Shown here: piece after piece, positions 1 to 5,528 of the stretch
Layout of the letters: each line of letters opens with the position of its first letter
How positions within the stretch are numbered: position 1 is the first letter of the stretch
NCBI GenBank assembly: GCA_012032065.1
Contig: JAAURV010000222.1
Span: 1-5,559, forward strand
DNA from: Hyphomicrobiales bacterium
GTDB taxonomy: Bacteria > Pseudomonadota > Alphaproteobacteria > Rhizobiales > Aestuariivirgaceae
Direction: 5' to 3'
Length of the DNA stretch: 5,559 nt
Notes under the pieces: model-generated
What the model saw: the letters and a program-made list of their open reading frames with translations, nothing else
What the model was told of the DNA's origin: nothing
Databases searched by the model: none
Position numbers and translations under genes: made by a program

Positions 1-511
1 ATGAGGGGGTCGGCGTGGCCGAACTCCTTGAAAAATCAGGCGCTCCGCGCGGTTCGCTCTACTTCCACTTTCCAGGCGGGAAGGAGCAAATCGGCGCCGA
101 AGTGGTTGAACGCGTGGGTGCGGAGGTCGCCAAACGTTTTCGTGATCTCAACGAGAGCGGCGTCGATTTGGACACCTTCGTCGTGCGTGTGTTCAAAACG
201 ACGGCAAAGGAGTGCAAGGACCGGGACTACATGTCTTCGTGTCCGATGGCGGCGATCGCACCGGCTTCGGCAACGGCAATCCAAAACTCGCCGCCGCAGT
301 CCGCACCGCGTTCACATCCTGGGAGCAGGAAATCGCCGCAGCCGCGCTCGCGCGCGGCATGACCGAGCAAAACGCCGCCGCGTTCGGATCGGCAATGCTC
401 ACGTCGATCGAAGGCGCGTTCGTCGTCTCGAAGGCGCAGGGCAATTCCACCGCGCACATCAACGCCTCGCGCGCCATGACCGCGCTCGCGCAAGCGCTGC
501 GCCTCAACTGA
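1..511 (+). pseudogene. TetR/AcrR-family transcriptional regulator (LmrA/YxaF-like), 5' end outside window, one frameshift
   Basis: This encodes a one-component repressor with an N-terminal DNA-binding helix-turn-helix and a C-terminal ligand pocket. From base 3 the frame reads VGVAELLEKSGAPRGSLYFH then FPGGKEQIGAEV, the second half of a TetR HTH with the SLYFHFPGGKE signature; roughly 30 residues, including the first helices, lie outside the window. The frame continues through DYMSSCPMAAIA, the cysteine-containing CP-AA-A motif of the LmrA/YxaF type, to about base 260. Homology then resumes one frame back as GFGNGNPKLAAAVRTAF and runs to TGA at 509-511. One base appears to be missing between about 258 and 275; adding a G to the GG at 263-264 would restore A-P-G-F-G-N. 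I see no slippery heptamer. The 3' end overlaps the convergent DUF1203 gene by 8 bp. Family assignment is firm. Whether the gene is truly broken or misread is open. Confidence 0.8.
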
Positions 512-912
512 TCCGTTCGATCAATGCCGCGTAACAGCCGCGCCGCGCGTAGTGCGCGTGGATGTACGCGACGTGCGGGTTGGCGAAGAACGCCTCGATC
601 AGCGCCGCTGCATCCGAGCCCTCGGTGAGGTCCGCTTCGATCATCATGTGCTTTGCGTCGAACCCACGCAATGACAGCGTGCGGCGCGCCATGCCGGCGG
701 GATAACGTTCTCGCTTGCGTAACGGCCACCGCGCTCACGCACGAAGATCGGCCCTTGCTGATGATACGGTGTGCGGCCGGCTGATGATCATAGTTCAGCA
801 GACACAGCTTCGCCGATTCCGCATCGTCGAGCGTGATCCTGCACGGCGCGGAGGGTTTCTCCGTGACGCGCACACGCTCCATCCCGCGCGCAGCGAGTTC
901 GGCGCGCGCATC
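504..912 (-). pseudogene. DUF1203 family protein, N-terminus missing and two frameshifts
   Basis: Three consecutive minus-strand reading frames together give a DUF1203-like protein of unknown function. Frame 1 (about 912 to 745) reads DARAELAARGMERVRVTEKP, SAPCRITLDDAES, then LLNYDHQPA, where PCR-x-(S/T)-L-x-DA and LLNY-HQPA are family landmarks. Frame 2 (about 748-690) reads GPIFVRERGGRYASENVIP. Frame 3 (692-504) reads ARRTLSLRGFDAKHMMIEAD and ends with NPHVAYIHAHYARRGCYAAL, the conserved C-terminal AYIHAH-RGCY block. Each switch is -1, so one base is missing each time, beside a GGCC at about 750 and a CCGG at about 695. The family normally has a further 20-odd residues ahead of DAELAARG; here an in-frame stop lies at 928-930 and MarR coding sequence begins instead, so the 5' end is lost. 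Tail-to-tail 8-bp overlap with the TetR gene. Confidence 0.75.
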
Positions 913-947
913 ACCGGGTTCTGCATTTCATCGGCCGCGATCCGGGC

Positions 948-1280
948 ATGACCGTGGCGCAGCTTCTCGAGATCCTGCGCATCACCAAGCAGAGCCTGGG
1001 CCGTGTGCTGAAAGAGCTTATCGACAAGGGCTTCGTGTTTCAGAAGGAAGGCGAGGAAGACCGGCGCCAGCGGCTGCTCTATCTGACCGATGCGGGCAAG
1101 GATTTGCACCGCCGCCTGATGGCGCCGCAGATCGCGCGCATCCGCAAGGCCATAACCGAAACCAATGGCGACGGTGGGCACGCCTACCGGGCGCTGCTGT
1201 TCCATCTGATCGGCGATGAAAACCGCGATGCGGTGCGCGGCTGGATGGGACGCACAAGCGTCCTGGGGCAAATCAAGTGA
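948..1280 (+). CDS. MarR-family transcriptional regulator (PetP-like), N-terminally truncated
   Basis: This is a winged helix-turn-helix regulator. The protein from ATG 948 is 110 residues, short for a family of about 150. It contains MTVAQLLEILRITKQSLGRV (helices of the HTH) followed by the wing EEDRRQRLLYLTDAGK, the D-x-R-(R/Q)-R-x-L-x-LT signature, then the C-terminal dimerisation helices. Homology extends upstream of the ATG: frame 3 reads RRAHHRVLHFIGRDPG from about 900, and SEFG at 892-903 in frame 1 may be its continuation, with one base missing. The roughly 40 residues normally before SEFGRAHHR are absent, because DUF1203 sequence on the other strand starts there. No convincing ribosome site precedes ATG 948. 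The stop overlaps the response regulator start as GTGA. Family knowledge: Rhodobacter petP (MarR) precedes petR in the same way. The lost N-terminal helix contributes to dimerisation in MarR proteins, so this copy may not work as a normal dimer. Confidence 0.8.
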   Translation: MTVAQLLEILRITKQSLGRVLKELIDKGFVFQKEGEEDRRQRLLYLTDAGKDLHRRLMAPQIARIRKAITETNGDGGHAYRALLFHLIGDENRDAVRGWMGRTSVLGQIK

Positions 1281-1960
1281 GCGAGGCGCCGCACATTCTC
1301 GTGGTTGACGACGACCATCGTATCCGGGAACTGCTGCAAAGCTATTTGCGCGAGAATGGCTTCCGGGTGACCGCGGCGGGAGCGGCGAAGGAAGCACGAG
1401 AAAGGATGCGCGGCCTCGAGTTCGACGTGGCGATTGTCGACGTGATGATGCCGGGGGAAAGCGGGCTGGAGTTCACCCGCGCGCTGCGCGACGAGCGCCA
1501 GGGCATTCCCATTCTGGTTTTGTCGGCGCTGACCGATACCGGCGACCGCATTGGCGGGCTGGAAGCGGGTGGCGACGATTATCTGGGCAAGCCTTTCGAG
1601 CCACGCGAACTGGTGTTGCGCATCCAAAACCTCTTGAAACGAAGCGGATGGAAAGGAGGCTCTGGCATAACGGTGCGCTTTGGCGGGTTCATCTTCAATC
1701 CGCAGCGTGGCGAGTTGTTGCGCGATGGCCGGCCGGTGCGGCTGACGACGCGCGAGCGCGATTTCCTTCGCCTGCTGTCGCGCCAGCCCGGCGAAGCCGT
1801 GAGCCGGGACGAATTCTCGCAGCCGGGCACCGAGCAAAGCGCGCGCGCGGTCGATGTGCAGATCAACCGGCTCAGGCAAAAAATCGAGGCGGATCCGGCG
1901 AACCCTGTGTTCCTGCAAACCGTGCGCGGCGCCGGCTATTGCCTGATGGCGGACGGATGA
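1277..1960 (+). CDS. OmpR/PhoB-type two-component response regulator (PetR-like)
   Basis: This is a 227-residue DNA-binding response regulator, phosphorylated by its partner kinase in the cytoplasm. The receiver domain covers about residues 6-122: acidic cluster D11-D13, phospho-acceptor D55 in VAIVDVMMPGESG, switch residue S83 in PILVLSAL, and K105 in DDYLGKPFEPREL. The C-terminal winged helix covers about 133-226, with LTTRERDFLRLLSR, recognition helix ARAVDVQINRLRQKIE and the closing QTVRGAGY hairpin. All catalytic residues are present. The start is GTG 1277, overlapping the MarR stop by 4 bp (GTGA), with a weak TGGGG upstream; ILVVDDD then falls at the usual distance from the N-terminus. 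The stop overlaps the kinase start as ATGA, so the three genes should be translationally coupled. The MarR-regulator-kinase order resembles alphaproteobacterial PetP-PetR loci; the target genes cannot be read from the window. Confidence 0.95.
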   Translation: MSEAPHILVVDDDHRIRELLQSYLRENGFRVTAAGAAKEARERMRGLEFDVAIVDVMMPGESGLEFTRALRDERQGIPILVLSALTDTGDRIGGLEAGGDDYLGKPFEPRELVLRIQNLLKRSGWKGGSGITVRFGGFIFNPQRGELLRDGRPVRLTTRERDFLRLLSRQPGEAVSRDEFSQPGTEQSARAVDVQINRLRQKIEADPANPVFLQTVRGAGYCLMADG

Positions 1961-3315
1961 CCACGGTCAGCGCACCTCCGCCCCGCGCGGCCTCTATTTC
2001 CGCTTCAACCGTTTGCTTGAGAACTGGTTGCCGGCGGGGCGTATACAAGCGCTCGCTCATCATCGTGATCGCGCCCATGGTGCTGATGCAGACCATCATG
2101 GCCGGCATCATCCTCGAGCGCCACTGGGACAATGTCTCGCGCGTGCTGGCGCGCTCGCTCGCCCGCGAGATCGCGCTCCTGGTCGAGCTCAACACCAAGG
2201 GAGAGAGCCTCGCCGAGATCGAAAGGCTGGCGCGCGACAAGTTGAGCCTCGATTTCACGGTTGTGCGGAACGGAACGCTCCCGCCCGAGGTGGAGCCTTC
2301 GATGTTCGCGCTTGCCGCAGAAAGGCTGTCGCGCTACCTGGCGCGCGAAACCAAGCGGCCCTTCCGCGTCAACACGGCAGGAAGCGAGGGCCATGTCGAG
2401 ATCGCGGTCGATGTCGGAAACGGCGTGATCTACAGCATCAAAGTGCGCGAGGAGCGCGCCTATGCGGCGAGCACCGATATGCTGCTGATGTGGATGCTGG
2501 CGTCGTCGCTGTTTCTGCTCGGAATTGCCGTCATTTTCCTCAAGAAGCAGATCACGCCGATCATCGATTTGGCGCACGCCGCGCAGCGTTTCGGCATGGG
2601 GCAGGAGGCAGGCGATTTCCGGCCGCGTGGCGCCACCGAAGTGCGGCAGGCAGGTGTTGCCTTCCTCGACATGAAGGACCGCCTCGCCCGCCACGTCGAG
2701 CAGCGCACCGCGATGCTCGCCGGCGTCAGCCACGATCTGCGCACCATCCTGACGCGATTCAAGTTGGAGCTCGCGTTCCTGGGCGACGGTCCGAAGATCA
2801 AGCCGCTCAAGGAAGACGTGGACGAAATGCAGCGCATGCTCGAAGCCTACATGGCGTTCGTCAAAGGCGATGGCGGCGAGACCTCGTCGGAGACGGATGT
2901 GTCGGCGCTGGTGGCGAGCGTTGCGGCGAGTCTCGATCGCAAGGGCAAGAGCATTGAAGTAAAGGAATTGGAAAAGGTAGTGGGGCGCCTGAAGCCCAAC
3001 GCTTTTCGGCGATTGCTTTCAAACCTGATCGGAAACGCGGTGCGCTATGCGGAGCATGTGAAAGTGGAGTCACGCTCGGGCGATGGCTTCCTTGAGATTG
3101 TCGTGGATGACAACGGCCCAGGCATTCCGGTAGGACTCCGCGAAGACGCCTTCCGCCCCTTCGTGCGCCTGGACCACGCGCGGAACTTGGATGAGACAGG
3201 CACCGGCCTGGGCCTGGCCATCGCCCGCGACATCGCCCACGCGCATGGCGGCGAAATAGAGCTGATTGATAGCCCGATGGGGGGATTGCGGGCGAGGCTG
3301 AGGGTGCCGGTGTAG
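1957..3315 (+). CDS. EnvZ-like sensor histidine kinase
   Basis: This is a 452-residue inner-membrane kinase, partner of the preceding response regulator (ATGA overlap). Order of parts: short cytoplasmic N-terminus; TM1 about 33-53 (SLIIVIAPMVLMQTIMAGII); periplasmic sensor about 54-173; TM2 about 174-195; HAMP linker about 196-248; H-box MLAGVSHDLRTILTRFKLEL with phospho-accepting H259; N-box with N356 and N360 in LLSNLIGNAVRYA; G1 box DDNGPGIP at 384-391; F-box FRPFVRLD; G2 box GTGLGLAIARD at 415-425. All catalytic motifs are complete. The residue after HDLRT is Ile264, where many kinases have Pro. Residues 11-27 are out of frame: bases 1989-2039 read in frame 3 give GLYFRFNRLLENWLPAG, the segment expected before VYKRSLII, so a missing base near 1981-1988 and an extra one in GGGG 2036-2039 compensate. 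Longer in-frame extension upstream of 1957 is only shadow of the regulator gene. Confidence 0.93.
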   Translation: MTTVSAPPPRAASISASTVCLRTGCRRGVYKRSLIIVIAPMVLMQTIMAGIILERHWDNVSRVLARSLAREIALLVELNTKGESLAEIERLARDKLSLDFTVVRNGTLPPEVEPSMFALAAERLSRYLARETKRPFRVNTAGSEGHVEIAVDVGNGVIYSIKVREERAYAASTDMLLMWMLASSLFLLGIAVIFLKKQITPIIDLAHAAQRFGMGQEAGDFRPRGATEVRQAGVAFLDMKDRLARHVEQRTAMLAGVSHDLRTILTRFKLELAFLGDGPKIKPLKEDVDEMQRMLEAYMAFVKGDGGETSSETDVSALVASVAASLDRKGKSIEVKELEKVVGRLKPNAFRRLLSNLIGNAVRYAEHVKVESRSGDGFLEIVVDDNGPGIPVGLREDAFRPFVRLDHARNLDETGTGLGLAIARDIAHAHGGEIELIDSPMGGLRARLRVPV

Positions 3316-3336
3316 CAGCTGCGCCTCTTTCAGTTT

Positions 3337-3457
3337 CGTCATTCCAAACGCGCGCGACAGCGCGCGATTTGGAACCCAGCTTTGCTGAGTTCGACTTGCT
3401 CTTCCAAAGCTGGGTTCCAGCTCGCGCGATGCTTCGCATCGCTTGGCTGGAATGACG
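3337..3457. repeat. Inverted pair of REP-like palindromic elements between convergent genes; probable bidirectional terminator
   Basis: Copy A (3337-3384, + orientation) and copy B (3405-3457, - orientation) share the frame CGTCATTCCA, a variable hairpin, then TGGAACCCAGCTTTG. Outer 10-bp arms at 3337-3346 and 3448-3457 and inner 14-bp arms at 3371-3384 and 3405-3418 are perfect inverted repeats around a 20-nt centre. Each copy also folds alone. A pairs TTCCAAA with TTTGGAA and CGCGCGC with GCGCGCG around GACA. B pairs TTCCAGC with GCTGGAA and GCGATGC with GCATCGC around TTC. The AA/TT to GC/GC change between copies keeps pairing. It fills the space between the kinase stop (3315) and the csaA stop (3466), where a two-way terminator or RNA-stabilising element would sit; no U-tract is present, so classic intrinsic termination is uncertain. 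Dispersed copies elsewhere in the genome are inferred from the repeat type, not seen. Confidence 0.85.
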
Positions 3458-3465
3458 GTACTGGG

Positions 3466-3804
3466 TCAGAACAGCTTGCTGCCGTTGGGCACGGGCTGTG
3501 TCGGCGAGATCAGGATCACTGAGCCGTCATCGTTGGGGAAGCCCAGCGTCAGCACTTCCGACATGAAGGGGCCGATCTGGCGGGGCGGGAAGTTGACGGC
3601 GGCGGCGACTTGCCTTCCGAGCAGCGCCTCCGGTGTATAGTGCGTGGTGATCTGGGCGGAGGATTTCTTGACGCCGATCTTCTCGCCGAAATCGATCTTC
3701 AGCTTGTACGCCGGCTTCCTCGCCTCCGGGAACGGCAACACTTCGACGATAGTGCCGACGCGGATGTCGACTTTCTCGAAGTCCGCATAGGTGATCTCGG
3801 GCAT
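3466..3804 (-). CDS. csaA: CsaA-type tRNA-binding protein
   Basis: This is a small cytoplasmic OB-fold protein of 112 residues, the usual size for CsaA. Nearly the whole chain is the tRNA-binding domain related to the C-terminal part of methionyl-tRNA synthetase: VDIRVGTIVEV at 12-22, FPEARKPAYKLKIDFG at 25-40, KKSSAQIT at 46-53, NFPPRQIGPFMSEVLTLGF at 71-89, and terminal PVPNGSKLF. Family knowledge: Bacillus CsaA is a homodimer that binds tRNA and has been linked to protein export as a chaperone; the role in alphaproteobacteria is unclear. I chose ATG 3804 because GGAG (3811-3814 on the complement) lies 6 nt upstream; the TTG four codons earlier is inferior. It is transcribed in the same direction as proC, 183 bp downstream of it, with a palindromic repeat pair in the gap whose nearer copy ends 6 nt before the ribosome site. 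Confidence 0.92.
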   Translation of the reverse strand: MPEITYADFEKVDIRVGTIVEVLPFPEARKPAYKLKIDFGEKIGVKKSSAQITTHYTPEALLGRQVAAAVNFPPRQIGPFMSEVLTLGFPNDDGSVILISPTQPVPNGSKLF

Positions 3805-3820
3805 CGTTATCTCCAACGAT

Positions 3821-3966
3821 CACCCTTCTCCCGTCGGGAGAAGGTGGCGCGAAGCGCCGGATGAGGGTCTTGCCGCCGGCGCGATGCGAAAAATTCAGGC
3901 AACAGTGCATTCCTCAAGGCCTTCATCCGCCCCTTCGGGGCACCTTCCCCCGACGGGGGAAGGGTG
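3821..3966. repeat. Inverted pair of 47-nt REP-like elements with compensated stem changes (proC-csaA spacer)
   Basis: Copy 1 is 3821-3867 on the + strand and copy 2 is 3920-3966 on the - strand, separated by 52 nt. Both begin CACCCTTC and contain a first hairpin with triloop GTC, a second four-pair hairpin with loop GAA, and the tail GGATGA. Of seven differences, six form three swapped base pairs: T-A to C-G in stem 1, and two G-C to C-G in stem 2 (GCGC-GAA-GCGC against CCCC-GAA-GGGG). Only position 45 is an uncompensated change. The layout is like the paired REP units (BIMEs) of enterobacteria, and similar sequences are common in alphaproteobacterial genomes. It occupies most of the 183-bp gap downstream of proC. 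The 52-nt middle has no gene; on the minus strand a TTGAGG-like and an A/T-rich AATTTT stretch there could be a weak csaA promoter, which is a guess. Confidence 0.88.
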
Positions 3967-3987
3967 AAAAATGCAAGTATAGCGCGG

Positions 3988-4806
3988 TCAACTCGCCAGC
4001 TCCTTCGCCCGCTTCGTGGCGGCGGCGATGGCTTTTTCGAACATGGGTTTCATGCCGTCGTCCGCCATCAGCACTTGCAGCGCCGCGTAGGTGGTGCCCT
4101 TGGGCGAGGTGACGTTCTGGCGCAGGATTGCGGCATCGATACCGGACTGGCGCATCAGTTCGCCGGAACCTGCCACCGTGGCGCGGGCGAGTTTCATGGC
4201 GAGGTCGGCAGGAAGCCCCACATGCTCGCCGGCGGCGGCGAGGCATTCGGTCAAATAGAACACATAGGCGGGACCTGAGCCCGAGACGGCGGTGCAGGCA
4301 TCGATCATCGCTTCGCGCTCGACCTTCACAACTTCGCCGATGGACGAAAGAAGCTCCTCCGCCAGCGCGATCTGCTTTGCCGACACATTTCTGTTTGCGG
4401 CCATGGCAGTGATGCCGCGGCCAATGGCTGCGGGTGTATTGGGAATGGTGCGGATGATCGCGGCATCAGCGCCGAAATGGCGCTCGAAGGAGGCAATGGT
4501 CTTGCCGGCGATGATGGACAGGAAAAGGGGTTTGGAAAATTGCAGCGCCACGATGCCGGGAAGCACCTCATCCGAAAGCTGCGGCTTTACTGCGAGGATG
4601 ATGGCCTCCGCGTCCACGATGCTCGCAACCGGAACGTTGTGACGAATGCCGCGCGACTTTATGAGATCTGCGATCTCTGGCGGCGGCGAGGGATCGAGCG
4701 CCACTATCTGCGATGGTTCGACGCCGGCCTTGAGCCAGCCGTCCATCATCGCGCCACCCATCTTGCCGGCGCCGACCAGCACCAGCGTGCCGGTAAGCGC
4801 GCGCAT
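3988..4806 (-). CDS. proC: Pyrroline-5-carboxylate reductase
   Basis: This enzyme catalyses the last step of proline synthesis, reducing L-pyrroline-5-carboxylate to L-proline with NAD(P)H in the cytoplasm. The 272-residue protein has the family's normal length. The N-terminal Rossmann fold shows LVLVGAGKMGGAMMDGWL (residues 8-24), the AVKPQ strand end at 72-76 and RTIPNTPAAIGRG at 119-131. The C-terminal helical dimerisation domain carries the family signature AVSGSGPAYVFYLTECLAAA (173-192) and TSPKGTT at 233-239, where many homologues have TSPGGTT. No key motif is missing. The start is ATG 4806, which shares its A with the TGA stop of the YbjN gene (TGATG), indicating translational coupling; a longer reading frame reaching 4941 is only YbjN-gene shadow. 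The next gene on this strand is csaA, across a repeat pair. Confidence 0.96.
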   Translation of the reverse strand: MRALTGTLVLVGAGKMGGAMMDGWLKAGVEPSQIVALDPSPPPEIADLIKSRGIRHNVPVASIVDAEAIILAVKPQLSDEVLPGIVALQFSKPLFLSIIAGKTIASFERHFGADAAIIRTIPNTPAAIGRGITAMAANRNVSAKQIALAEELLSSIGEVVKVEREAMIDACTAVSGSGPAYVFYLTECLAAAGEHVGLPADLAMKLARATVAGSGELMRQSGIDAAILRQNVTSPKGTTYAALQVLMADDGMKPMFEKAIAAATKRAKELAS

Positions 4807-5306
4807 CAGGCTTCGCCCATGGTTTCGAAGAGGCAGCTTTCGATGGCATCCTCGGCGTTTTTCCCCGCCCAGACCACGAACTGGATCGCGGGGAAATAAC
4901 GCTGGCAGGCCTCGATGCCATTGGCGATCAGCGCCTGACATTGCTGATCGGTGAAGCGCGCGCCTCCCGAGAGCAGCAGTGCATCACGATAGAGGAGCGT
5001 TCCGTCGTTGAACCACAAATCGAAATGGCCCTGGAATAGCTGGCTGTTGGCCACGAGCATGAGCCGTCCGGTTTCCTCACGCCGAGGGGCCGGAACGCGG
5101 TCGGCGAAGACGCAGGTGAATTGCAGCGATTCCAGATCTTCGCGCCAGCATACCGAGAGATGAAGATCGCTCCACTCGCTCTCGACGACCATGCTCACTT
5201 CATCTTCGGTCGGGCGATCGACGGACCACGCATTGGTGGCCGCGACCCGCTCCACGCGGTCGATCGGGTTGTAAATTTCGCGGCGCAGGGCTGCGACGGC
5301 GCTCAT
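4806..5306 (-). CDS. YbjN domain-containing protein
   Basis: This is a 166-residue soluble protein, with no signal peptide or membrane segment, of the YbjN family (distantly like type III secretion chaperones in fold). Visible family features are NPIDRVERVAATNAWSVDRP near the start, EDEVSMVVESEWSDLHLSVCW (about 35-54), then RREETGRLMLVANSQLFQGH and FDLWFNDGTLLYRDALLLSG in the core, and YFPAIQFVVWAGKNAEDAI near the end. In alphaproteobacteria this gene commonly precedes proC, as it does here, but the link to proline synthesis is not explained. Family knowledge: E. coli YbjN affects stress response and motility; the biochemical role is unknown. I chose ATG 5306 because GGAGG (complement of 5314-5318) lies 7 nt upstream and the conserved region begins soon after; upstream in-frame codons to 5381 look non-coding. 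It is the first gene of the minus-strand run. Confidence 0.9.
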   Translation of the reverse strand: MSAVAALRREIYNPIDRVERVAATNAWSVDRPTEDEVSMVVESEWSDLHLSVCWREDLESLQFTCVFADRVPAPRREETGRLMLVANSQLFQGHFDLWFNDGTLLYRDALLLSGGARFTDQQCQALIANGIEACQRYFPAIQFVVWAGKNAEDAIESCLFETMGEA

Positions 5307-5483
5307 GGGCGATCCTCCGGGCGCTGACGAATCGAGGCGTTCAGCGGAGCTACGAGTGCCGCATGAAATGATTCCCGACAATGGGGTGAGGGCGCGAGAA
5401 GTGATTCCTCCACATCAATATTATGTGGGCAGAGTCCGGCTACTAGCGCACAGTACTCGCCAATGAGGCCAGTTTCGCAAGAA
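5307..5483. other. Non-coding leader/promoter region of the YbjN-proC genes
   Basis: I find no gene on either strand. It should contain the promoter for the minus-strand YbjN-proC run. Visible structure: a short inverted repeat CGCTGA/TCAGCG at 5322-5327 and 5341-5346 just upstream of the ribosome site; an imperfect direct repeat, GAAATGATTCC (5365-5375) and GAAGTGATTCC (5398-5408), spaced 33 bp; and an A/T-rich palindrome at 5410-5428. No clear -35/-10 pair can be assigned. Confidence 0.5.
5410..5428. promoter_or_regulatory. A/T-centred inverted repeat upstream of the YbjN gene, possible operator
   Basis: CCACAT at 5410-5415 and ATGTGG at 5423-5428 form perfect 6-bp arms around a 7-base A/T-rich centre containing AATATT. 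It lies about 100 bp upstream of the YbjN start and is the most A/T-rich spot in this stretch, so it could be a regulator site or overlap a -10 element on the minus strand. No matching regulator is evident in the window. Confidence 0.3.
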
Positions 5484-5528
5484 CCTCATGCTGAGGTGCT
5501 CGGCCGAAGGCTGAGCCTCGAAGCATGG
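5484..5528. repeat. Third palindromic repeat type (single REP-like element)
   Basis: The element begins CCTCATGCTGAGG (5484-5496), continues with a hairpin GCTCGGCC-GAA-GGCTGAGC (5498-5516, eight pairs including one G-T), and ends CCTCGAAGCATGG. The outer CATGCT and AGCATG also pair, giving an extended stem with a small GA bulge. The pattern CCTCAT-CTGAGG, GC-rich hairpin, CCTCGAAG-ATGG resembles a very common dispersed repeat of Bradyrhizobium-like genomes; that likeness is from memory. It shares no sequence with the other two repeat pairs. Nothing is recognised from 5529 to the window end. Confidence 0.75.

Noticed and set aside
240..280. Programmed -1 frameshifting in the TetR gene
   Set aside because: No slippery heptamer (X XXY YYZ) or downstream pseudoknot is evident, and TetR regulators are not known to need it; a missing base fits better.
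795..1397. 200-residue minus-strand open frame across MarR and the response regulator
   Set aside because: It opposes two well-supported genes and has no recognisable motif; its composition fits antisense shadow.
1648..1956. Upstream in-frame extension of the histidine kinase giving a 555-residue protein
   Set aside because: The extension lies wholly inside the response regulator gene in another frame and has no kinase-family similarity; ATG 1957 with the ATGA overlap is the natural start.
2731..2775. Kinase H-box with Ile in place of the usual Pro after HDLRT as a sign of inactivity
   Set aside because: The phospho-accepting His and all ATP-binding boxes are intact, and non-proline residues at this site occur in related alphaproteobacterial kinases.
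2005..2957. Long open frames opposite and beside the kinase (242 residues on - strand, 314 residues on + strand)
   Set aside because: They shadow a clear kinase gene, are rich in Arg/His/Ala as expected of GC-rich off-frames, and contain no domain pattern, apart from the short GLYFRFN stretch explained by the frameshift pair.
3337..3966. CRISPR array or transposon ends
   Set aside because: The repeats are inverted pairs with unequal spacing, not regularly spaced direct repeats, and csaA between them is an ordinary housekeeping-type gene with no transposase.
4807..4941. N-terminal extension of proC to 4941
   Set aside because: It lies within the YbjN gene in a different frame; the Rossmann fold begins right after ATG 4806.
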